Below, in pieces: positions 5,214 through 10,770 of a stretch of DNA of 10,770 nt. Every line of letters starts with the position of its first letter. Within the stretch, counting starts at the first letter, position 1. The notes under the pieces are model-generated. The model was not told the origin of the DNA. It worked only from the letters and a program-made list of their open reading frames with translations, and did not search any database. The position numbers were made by a program, and so were the translations under genes. The DNA is from CAYQFQ01 sp964416925 (GTDB taxonomy: Bacteria > Patescibacteriota > Minisyncoccia > Phycocordibacterales > GWA1-40-21). The stretch covers positions 1-10,770 of the forward strand of contig CAYQFQ010000023.1 in the NCBI GenBank assembly GCA_964416925.1, in the 5' to 3' direction.

Positions 5214-5675
5214 TTACTTTATACTTTCTTTAGCTTTTTGCAAGGCTTCGTTTTCTTCGTCAGTAAGGTCATATTCGGAGTTCATTTTGTTGATTGGCTT
5301 GGAAAAAATACTGACATGTTCTCTAGAATATAGACTAGAAATGACTACTCCATCTCCTTCGTCATTAACAAAAGCACTAGCGAAGCTTTGATTTCCTCCT
5401 CCTCCCGTTCCTTTGAATGGATTAAACCTAACTGTATTTACTCCGGAAATAACTTTTTTTAATTTGCTGTATATAGTGCTTAAATTGTTTTCAGTTTCCT
5501 TTTTGCTGACTTTAAGAATATCTATCTCCCTTTTCAATATATCTAATGACTCATCAAGAGTTTTGCTTTTTCCAACTAGGAGCTTGCTCATTTTAATTTC
5601 CAGTCTAACGATCCATATTATTAGTATGACAATAATAATACCGAGACCAATGTATATGTAGTATTCTTGAAACAT
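5214..5675 (-). CDS. DUF4446 membrane-anchored protein
   Basis: This 153-residue protein has one N-terminal membrane span (about residues 5-24, 'YYIYIGLGIIIVILIIWIV'), a heptad-like coiled-coil stretch (about 30-75), and a C-terminal conserved core with 'VRFNPFKGTGGGGNQSFASAF', 'GDGVVISSLYSRE' and a closing 'YDLTDEENEALQKA'. That core matches my memory of the DUF4446 family, common in Firmicutes and CPR bacteria and of unknown function. I chose the ATG at 5675 because a TATAAT box ends seven bases before it. An upstream in-frame TTG at 5720 would place translation before the probable transcript start. It is first in a minus-strand series before infB and rbfA, and is divergent from the cysteine desulfurase gene. 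Confidence 0.8.
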   Translation of the reverse strand: MFQEYYIYIGLGIIIVILIIWIVRLEIKMSKLLVGKSKTLDESLDILKREIDILKVSKKETENNLSTIYSKLKKVISGVNTVRFNPFKGTGGGGNQSFASAFVNDEGDGVVISSLYSREHVSIFSKPINKMNSEYDLTDEENEALQKAKESIK

Positions 5676-5682
5676 AAGATGA

Positions 5683-5711
5683 ATTATATATGAATATATT
5701 TCTTTTGCAAA
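5683..5711 (-). promoter_or_regulatory. Promoter of the DUF4446 gene
   Basis: On the minus strand TTTGCA (5711-5706) and a consensus TATAAT (5688-5683) are 17 bases apart. Seven bases separate the -10 from the ATG at 5675, so the transcript should be leaderless or nearly so. It may also serve infB and rbfA, for which I see no strong promoters. Confidence 0.6.
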
Positions 5712-5713
5712 AT

Positions 5714-5742
5714 TTGTCAAATGCCTGTATTTAATGTAAATT
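5714..5742 (+). promoter_or_regulatory. Promoter of the cysteine desulfurase gene
   Basis: TTGTCA (5714-5719) and TAAATT (5737-5742) are 17 bases apart. The ATG at 5749 follows six bases after the -10. The -35 box is only two bases from the -35 box of the divergent DUF4446 promoter, so both units share one compact control region. Confidence 0.5.
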
Positions 5743-5748
5743 ATGTTA

Positions 5749-6921
5749 ATGGAGAAAGTTTACCTAGATAACGCATCATCGACAAAAGTAGATGAAAGGG
5801 TGTTTCAAAAAATGACAGAGTTCTGTTTAGAATCGTATGGGAATCCAAGCTCTATACATTCTTTTGGTTTGTCTGCAAAGAAGGCACTTGAGACAGCTCG
5901 AGAAGACGTTGCTTCGTTTTTTAATGCACGACCAAGAGAGATCATATTTACCACTGGCGGAACGGAATCGAACAACCTTGCAATATTGGGTGTTTTTAAA
6001 TCAATGAAAGACTTGGGTAAGGATTTGGCTTTGCTTCACCTTGTGTCATCTGAGATAGAGCATTCTTCTGTGCTCGCATGTTTGAAGGAAATAGAGAAAG
6101 AGGGAAGTAAGGTTGATTATATTAAGGTTGGCCATGATGGAGTTATCGACCTAAATGAATTTAAGAAAATAATAAACAGAAATACTGTATTGGTATCGAT
6201 CGGATATGCCAATTCTGAGATTGGTGTAATACAACCAATTAAGGAAATAATGAAGTTAGTTAGATTCATTAGAAAAGAAAATGATTCTAATTTTCCTTAT
6301 GTTCATCTAGACGCTAGTCAAGCTGCTCCATATTTAAATATGAATGTGGAGGAGCTTGGTGTAGATATTATTACTATTGATGGCCAGAAAATGTGTGGGC
6401 CGAAAGGTGTTGGTGCCTTGTATGTCAGAGAAGGAGTTACAATCTCACCAATTATGTTTGGAGGCGGTCAAGAAAAAGGACTTAAACCAGGGACAGAAAA
6501 TCTTCCAGCTATTGTGGGTTTAGCAGAAGCAACAAAAATTACAATAAAAGAAAGAACAGAAGAATTAAAGAGATTAGAGGGAATGAGGAATTATTTCTTT
6601 GAGCATGTGAAAGAATTTGTTCCAAATGTCGTGATAAATGGTCATCAAAAAGATAGACTACCAAACAATATCAATATATCTATCCCAGGGAAAGACGGAG
6701 AGTTCATGGTTCTTCAGCTTGATGAGCGAGGTTTTATTTGTTCCACCAGAAGTGCTTGTGAATCAAGTTCAGAGAGTTCTTTTGTTATTAAGGCACTTCT
6801 CGATGGTCCAGAGCATGAGAAGGAAAATATTGCCATATCTTCTTTGCGTTTCACTTTGGGTAGAGATACAGAGATGTCAGACATTAAAAATTTATTAAAG
6901 ACATTATTAGAAATAGTTTGA
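5749..6921 (+). CDS. Cysteine desulfurase (NifS/IscS family)
   Basis: This is a PLP-dependent fold-type I aminotransferase-class enzyme that takes sulfur from L-cysteine as an enzyme persulfide and releases alanine, feeding Fe-S cluster assembly or tRNA thiolation. The 390 residues match the family length. Visible motifs, counted from the ATG at 5749, are 'YLDNASST' at the N-terminus, 'TGGTESNN' (69-76), 'EHSS' with the PLP-stacking His105, 'HLDASQ' (Asp188, Gln191), the PLP lysine Lys214 in 'DGQKMCGPKG', and the catalytic Cys337 in 'STRSACESSSESS'. An in-frame ATG at 5743 is possible, but it lies directly against the -10 box. No scaffold (iscU/nifU) or tRNA sulfurtransferase gene is in the window, so the acceptor cannot be assigned. 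nifS-, iscS- or sufS-like naming is left open. Confidence 0.93.
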   Translation: MEKVYLDNASSTKVDERVFQKMTEFCLESYGNPSSIHSFGLSAKKALETAREDVASFFNARPREIIFTTGGTESNNLAILGVFKSMKDLGKDLALLHLVSSEIEHSSVLACLKEIEKEGSKVDYIKVGHDGVIDLNEFKKIINRNTVLVSIGYANSEIGVIQPIKEIMKLVRFIRKENDSNFPYVHLDASQAAPYLNMNVEELGVDIITIDGQKMCGPKGVGALYVREGVTISPIMFGGGQEKGLKPGTENLPAIVGLAEATKITIKERTEELKRLEGMRNYFFEHVKEFVPNVVINGHQKDRLPNNINISIPGKDGEFMVLQLDERGFICSTRSACESSSESSFVIKALLDGPEHEKENIAISSLRFTLGRDTEMSDIKNLLKTLLEIV

Positions 6922-6943
6922 TTTTTATTTTAAATAGTTTTAT

Positions 6944-6949
6944 TATACT
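6944..6949 (+). promoter_or_regulatory. -10 box of the HtrA-like gene
   Basis: TATACT (6944-6949) lies six bases before the ATG at 6956, the same layout as at other genes here. No convincing -35 box is present at 16-18 bases, so this is supported mainly by position and -10 quality. The gene lies only 34 bases after the cysteine desulfurase, so read-through is also possible. Confidence 0.4.
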
Positions 6950-6955
6950 CACTAT

Positions 6956-7843
6956 ATGGAAGATCTTACCAAACAACAAATGGTTCTACTCACTTTACTT
7001 GTGAGTTTTGTGACTTCCATAGCAACGGGTATTATTACAGTCGCTCTGATGAATCAAGTCCCTCAGACAATGACTCAGACTATCAATAGAGTAGTAGAGA
7101 GAACAATTGAAAAGGTTGTTCCGACCGATACGATAAATACGCAGACCGTTGTTACAAAAGAGACAATCGTGGTTAAAGAGGAGGATAAGATTGTAGAATC
7201 TATAGGTAAAAATTCAGATTCAATAGTTAGAATTTTTAGGACAAAAGTTGACGGGGAAAATTCAGATGTATTTGTAGCTATTGGAGTGATAGTATCTGAT
7301 GATGGAAGTGTTGTCACAGACAATTATCTAATCTATTCAACATCGAAGTACATTGGTGTCTTGTCAGATGGTACTCAGCTCGACTTAAATATTGTTAGGT
7401 CAGAAAATAGTGAAAAGATTGCAGTTCTAAAATTTGCAACTACAACATCGGATAAAATGCCTACCTTTAAGAAAGCTTCTCTATCTGATTCAATTCCACA
7501 ACTTGGTCAAACTGTAATATTTGTGGGAGGAGAGTTAAAAAGTTTTGTATCAACAGGTATAGTTTCATCGGTTTATACAAAAGACATTAAAGTTATTGTA
7601 CCGGTTGAGCCAACGGCATCATCCACAGCCACAACAACAGAGAAGATTGAAAAGGCACTTGCTTCTTTGGATACGAATTTATCTTCACAAAGTTTGACAT
7701 CGGGTGGACCATTATTAAATCTTTCTGGTGACGTTATGGGAATAAAAGTATTTTCTTCGGAGGGTGAAAAAACAGGGTTATTTGTTCCTTCAATTGTTAT
7801 AAAAAAATTACTTGAAGCTCCAGTTGTATTAAAAACCTCTTAG
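6956..7843 (+). CDS. Membrane-anchored HtrA-like protein with degenerate catalytic triad
   Basis: The 295-residue protein has one N-terminal membrane span (about 9-31), a Thr/Val-rich stalk (about 36-75), and a chymotrypsin-like domain of the HtrA/DegP (S1C) type. Fold landmarks align well: 'AIGVIVSDDGSVVTDNYL' for the usual 'GSGVIIS-DG-I-TNNHV', 'SDGTQLDLNIVRSENSEKIAVLKF' for the 'DLAVLK' strand, 'PQLGQTVIFVGG', 'VSTGIVSSV', and 'TSGGPLLNLSGDVMGI' for 'GNSGGPLVN-G-VIGI'. The His position is Tyr124 and the Asp position is Lys154, while Ser249 is kept, so normal serine-protease catalysis is not expected. No PDZ domain follows. A Thr/Ser/Ala-rich insertion lies at about 215-245. It is probably an extracytoplasmic binding or scaffold protein. 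It lies 48 bases before the Clp ATPase. Confidence 0.75.
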   Translation: MEDLTKQQMVLLTLLVSFVTSIATGIITVALMNQVPQTMTQTINRVVERTIEKVVPTDTINTQTVVTKETIVVKEEDKIVESIGKNSDSIVRIFRTKVDGENSDVFVAIGVIVSDDGSVVTDNYLIYSTSKYIGVLSDGTQLDLNIVRSENSEKIAVLKFATTTSDKMPTFKKASLSDSIPQLGQTVIFVGGELKSFVSTGIVSSVYTKDIKVIVPVEPTASSTATTTEKIEKALASLDTNLSSQSLTSGGPLLNLSGDVMGIKVFSSEGEKTGLFVPSIVIKKLLEAPVVLKTS

Positions 7844-7891
7844 GAGTATTCTATATTTTCTATTATAGACGTTTAATTAAGCTAAAAATAT

Positions 7892-10597
7892 ATGCCCCCA
7901 TTCAACAACTTCACAACCAAAGCAAAAGAAGCAATCAGGAGAGCTCATGAACTCGCTGTTGAGCGAGGCCAAAGCCACGTAAATCCAATGCACCTATTGG
8001 CATCTTTGGTGATGCAAGAAGAGAGCTTGATTGCGACAATTCTTGAAAGGCTTGAAGTTGATTCAATTTTTCTGACTGACTCGATTGTGGATTCTTTGGA
8101 TTCTGGCAATACAACAAGCACGGTGTCTTCATCTTATCAGTTGTATCTGACTCCAGATTTGGCGCAAATTATTGATATGTCTTCCAAAATTGCTCTAGAT
8201 TTGAAAGATAACTTTATTTCTACTGAACATTTATTTATTTCAATACTTAGCACTCCATGTTCAGCAAACGATCTTTTGAAAAGATTTAAAATTGAAAAAG
8301 AAGCTGTAATAACAATTTTTAATGAACTTAAGGCAAGTCAAAATATAAATGACTTACAGCCAAAGACTTATAAGTCTATATTGAAATATACAAGAAACTT
8401 AACAAAGCTTGCGAAAGAAAATAAGTTGGATCCTGTGATAGGAAGAGATAATGAAGAAGCAAGACTTATCCAAATACTTTCAAGAAGGACAAAAAATAAT
8501 CCTATTCTTATCGGAGAAGCGGGTGTTGGAAAAACTGCTATTGTCGAGGGACTTGCAAATAGAATGGCATCAGGTGATGTCCCAGAATCTTTGAAAGATA
8601 AAGATCTTGTTTCACTTGACCTTGGTATGCTTATTGCTGGTACAAAATATCGAGGAGAATTTGAAGAAAGACTAAAAAGCATAATTAAAGAAATCGAGCG
8701 TTCAGAAGGCAAAATTATTTTATTCATTGATGAAATACACACTATAGTGGGTGCTGGAAGCGCTGAGGGCTCCATGGACGCATCAAACATGCTAAAGCCT
8801 GCATTATCTCGTGGACAACTTCGAACCATAGGTGCGACGACTTTAAAGGAATACCAGAAGATTGAAAAAGATCCCGCTTTGACCAGGAGATTTCAACCAG
8901 TGCTTGTGAGCGAGCCTTCTGTTGAAGATACTATTTCAATACTCCGAGGACTAAAAGAAAAATATGAACTTTATCACGGTGTAAGAATTACCGACGACTC
9001 TATTATTGCTGCAGCAAATTTAAGTAGTAGATATATTACAGATAGATTTTTGCCTGATAAAGCAGTTGATCTTATCGATGAAGCTGCTTCTGCTTTGAAG
9101 ATTTCTCTTGAGACGATGCCTCCAGCACTTGAAGAAGCAAGAAGAAAGAAGATGACTCTTGAGATTGAAAAAGAGGCCCTTAAGAAAGAAGTTGATAATA
9201 AATCGGGCAAAGATAAAGAAACTCTTTCAAGACTGAATAAAATAGAAAAAGAAATCGCAGAAATTAAAGAAAAAACTTCTGATGTTGAGTTGCGCTGGAA
9301 AAATGAGAAAGAAACTATAAATGATATTAAAGAAATAAAGAGAGAACTTGAGGCACTCAGAAATGAATCTGACAACGCCGAAATTCACGCAGAATTATCA
9401 AAAGTTGCAGAAATCAGATATGGCAAAATTCCACAGTTAGAAAAAGCACTAGAAGCAAAAAGTAAGAAGTTAAAGAAATTTCAATCAACAAGGAGAATTC
9501 TAAAAGAAGAAATAACAGAAGAGGATATTGCCTCAGTTGTAAGTCGATGGACGGGTGTGCCAGTGTCTCGAATGCTTGAAAGTGAAGCAAACAAACTCAA
9601 CAGGATGGAGGAAGAAATAAGAAAGAGAATTATTGGTCAAGATGAAGCGGTAAAAAAGATTGCAGATACAATCAAAAGATCTCGTGCGGGAATTGCAGAT
9701 CCGAATCGTCCCATTGGCTCATTTATTTTTCTTGGCCCGACGGGTGTTGGTAAAACAGAACTTACCAAGGCTCTCGCTGAATTTCTTTTTGATGATGAGA
9801 GAGCACTTGTCCGTGTAGACATGTCTGAGCTTATGGAAAGACATTCTATCTCCAAACTCATCGGTTCACCTCCAGGTTATGTAGGTTATGAAGAGGGTGG
9901 AAATTTGACTGAGATTGTTCGACATAGACCATATTCAGTCGTTCTCTTTGATGAAATAGAAAAAGCACACCCAGAGGTATTTAATTTGCTACTTCAGGTT
10001 CTTGATGGTGGACGACTTACAGATTCAAAAGGTAGAGTAGTGAACTTTAAGAATACTGTTTTGATTATGACATCAAATATTGGTGCCCAGTATATTGATA
10101 AAATGGAACAACTTGGTTTTGCAAGTTCTCACGAAAAAGAAGATGAGTATGAGAGTGTAAAAGATAAAGTCATGGCAAGTCTCAAAGATTTCTTTAAACC
10201 GGAATTTTTGAATAGACTAGATGATGTGATTGTCTTTGACATTTTAGGGAAAGAAGCAATAAGAGAAATTGTTGATATTCAGATTGGACTTGTGAAAGAA
10301 AGATTGCAAGTTAAAGAAATAAAATTAGATATTTCAAAGGTTGCTTTAGATTACTTGGCACAGGAAGGTTATAATCCACAATACGGTGCAAGACCATTAA
10401 AGAGATTGATTCAAACAAAAATATTAAATCCGGTTGCTTCAATGATAATTTCTAGAAGTATAACAAAAGGTGGTTCAGTAATAATAGGATTGAAAAACGG
10501 TTCCTCCTCTTCGGCGGACAAGGAATTGACTTTTGAGATAAAAAAAGGAAAGAAGGGATCAATAATTGAGGAAGCCGAATTGGAAGCGGTGAGGTAA
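7892..10597 (+). CDS. Clp AAA+ ATPase with ClpB-type middle domain and ClpC-type LGF loop
   Basis: This 901-residue HSP100 ATPase unfolds or disaggregates proteins in the cytoplasm. Domains in order: double Clp-N repeat (about 5-145); AAA-1 with Walker A 'GEAGVGKT' (208-215), Walker B 'ILFIDE' (276-281), pore loop 'KYRG' (252-255) and Arg finger region 'TRRF' (331-334); a long coiled-coil middle domain (about 405-530) with the ClpB-like 'RWKNEKETINDIKEIKRELE' and 'AEIRYGKIPQLE'; AAA-2 with 'GPTGVGKT' (615-622), Walker B 'VVLFDE' (683-688), pore loop 'GYVG' (662-665) and sensor 2 'GARPLKR' (832-838). 'LGF' at 741-743 sits where ClpC and ClpA carry the ClpP-docking tripeptide, followed by a ClpC-like 'YESVKDKVM'. 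Length and middle domain fit ClpB, the loop fits ClpC. No clpP is in the window. Promoter and Shine-Dalgarno site are unclear. Confidence 0.93.
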   Translation: MPPFNNFTTKAKEAIRRAHELAVERGQSHVNPMHLLASLVMQEESLIATILERLEVDSIFLTDSIVDSLDSGNTTSTVSSSYQLYLTPDLAQIIDMSSKIALDLKDNFISTEHLFISILSTPCSANDLLKRFKIEKEAVITIFNELKASQNINDLQPKTYKSILKYTRNLTKLAKENKLDPVIGRDNEEARLIQILSRRTKNNPILIGEAGVGKTAIVEGLANRMASGDVPESLKDKDLVSLDLGMLIAGTKYRGEFEERLKSIIKEIERSEGKIILFIDEIHTIVGAGSAEGSMDASNMLKPALSRGQLRTIGATTLKEYQKIEKDPALTRRFQPVLVSEPSVEDTISILRGLKEKYELYHGVRITDDSIIAAANLSSRYITDRFLPDKAVDLIDEAASALKISLETMPPALEEARRKKMTLEIEKEALKKEVDNKSGKDKETLSRLNKIEKEIAEIKEKTSDVELRWKNEKETINDIKEIKRELEALRNESDNAEIHAELSKVAEIRYGKIPQLEKALEAKSKKLKKFQSTRRILKEEITEEDIASVVSRWTGVPVSRMLESEANKLNRMEEEIRKRIIGQDEAVKKIADTIKRSRAGIADPNRPIGSFIFLGPTGVGKTELTKALAEFLFDDERALVRVDMSELMERHSISKLIGSPPGYVGYEEGGNLTEIVRHRPYSVVLFDEIEKAHPEVFNLLLQVLDGGRLTDSKGRVVNFKNTVLIMTSNIGAQYIDKMEQLGFASSHEKEDEYESVKDKVMASLKDFFKPEFLNRLDDVIVFDILGKEAIREIVDIQIGLVKERLQVKEIKLDISKVALDYLAQEGYNPQYGARPLKRLIQTKILNPVASMIISRSITKGGSVIIGLKNGSSSSADKELTFEIKKGKKGSIIEEAELEAVR

Positions 10598-10604
10598 CTG
10601 TTTC

Positions 10605-10655
10605 AATAACGGAGGTGAAGCCTTGGATCTCTAAAAAGGCTTCTCCTCGGTTATT
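10605..10655 (+). terminator. Long hairpin after the Clp gene
   Basis: The arms 10605-10624 and 10636-10655 pair over 20 positions with two mismatches around an 11-base loop. It starts eight bases after the Clp stop codon. The bases that follow are only mildly T-rich, so it is either a weak intrinsic terminator or an mRNA 3'-end stabilising structure. It also separates the Clp gene from the tRNA-Tyr promoter. Confidence 0.6.
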
Positions 10656-10680
10656 TAAATCTGAATCTGTCTTTTTATGT

Positions 10681-10708
10681 TTGAAAATATTAAATAATCT
10701 GCTATGAT
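10681..10708 (+). promoter_or_regulatory. Promoter of tRNA-Tyr
   Basis: TTGAAA (10681-10686) and TATGAT (10703-10708) are 16 bases apart, with TG one base before the -10 (extended -10). Transcription would begin around 10715, two or three bases before the tRNA 5' end. Confidence 0.65.
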
Positions 10709-10717
10709 ACTTGCAAT

Positions 10718-10770
10718 GCGCCGGTCGGATAGCGGCTATTCCAGGAGACTGTAAATCTCTCGCCTTCGGG
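10718..10770 (+). tRNA. tRNA-Tyr (anticodon GUA), cut by the window end
   Basis: The 5' part of a tRNA is visible: acceptor strand GCGCCGG, a D-arm containing GCGGC, anticodon stem GGAGA/TCTCT enclosing CTGTAAA, so the anticodon is GUA (10751-10753). After the stem, CGCCTTCGGG begins what looks like a long variable arm, expected for a bacterial class II tyrosine tRNA. The T-arm and 3' acceptor strand lie beyond the window. Confidence 0.9.

Noticed and set aside
5676..5720. TTG start at 5720 for the DUF4446 protein
   Set aside because: It lies upstream of the probable transcript start; the membrane span begins normally from the ATG at 5675.
1266..6921. Use of UGA as glycine (code 25, as in Gracilibacteria)
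   Set aside because: infB, the cysteine desulfurase and the small membrane gene end at TGA exactly at expected family or terminator-defined ends, and no in-frame TGA is needed in any gene.
8974..9375. Ser/Leu-rich open frame antisense to the Clp middle domain
   Set aside because: It mirrors Lys/Glu-rich coiled-coil codons and has no independent support.
10611..10635. Shine-Dalgarno-like GGAGGTGA followed by a tiny TTG frame
   Set aside because: The G-rich stretch is one arm of the hairpin after the Clp gene, and the frame has only three codons before a stop.

Overview
The window looks like a piece of a small, AT-rich genome from the Candidate Phyla Radiation (Patescibacteria), most likely the Parcubacteria/Paceibacteria side. 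This rests on established family knowledge plus what is seen here: a DUF4446 membrane protein, a very short initiation factor 2, tRNAs without an encoded CCA, a FemAB-type peptidoglycan enzyme, and a Clp ATPase next to a degenerate HtrA-like protein. TGA works as a stop codon (infB, cysteine desulfurase, the small membrane gene), so the standard bacterial code applies. No taxonomic search could be run.

Layout. Bases 1-178 are a leader with a stem-loop and a promoter. A FemAB-like aminoacyltransferase (179-1219, +) converges on a small unrecognised membrane protein (1266-1625, -), with a strong terminator hairpin between them. A lone SAM-dependent methyltransferase (1813-2664, +) follows. Next is a tRNA locus on the minus strand (tRNA-Cys then tRNA-Leu) embedded in about 370 bases packed with palindromes and partial copies of tRNA-Leu ends. 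A minus-strand translation block reads DUF4446 protein, infB, rbfA, with two REP-like 'ATTCCCG...CGGGAAT' palindromes around rbfA. From a compact divergent promoter near 5.7 kb, three plus-strand genes follow: a cysteine desulfurase, a membrane-anchored HtrA-like protein that has lost two of its three catalytic residues, and a large Clp AAA+ ATPase. The window ends inside a tRNA-Tyr gene.

How the genes fit together. InfB (initiation) and RbfA (30S maturation) are a classic pair, and the tRNAs add to the translation theme. The cysteine desulfurase probably supplies sulfur for tRNA thiolation or Fe-S assembly. The Clp ATPase and the pseudo-HtrA suggest protein quality control; the Clp protein combines a long ClpB-type middle domain with a ClpC-type ClpP-docking tripeptide.

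No obvious new multi-gene system is present. The best leads are: (1) a recurring layout in which a -10 box ends only 6-8 bases before the start codon, implying leaderless transcripts for at least five genes; (2) the pseudo-HtrA; (3) the ClpB/ClpC hybrid; and (4) the tRNA-Leu-derived repeat cluster.
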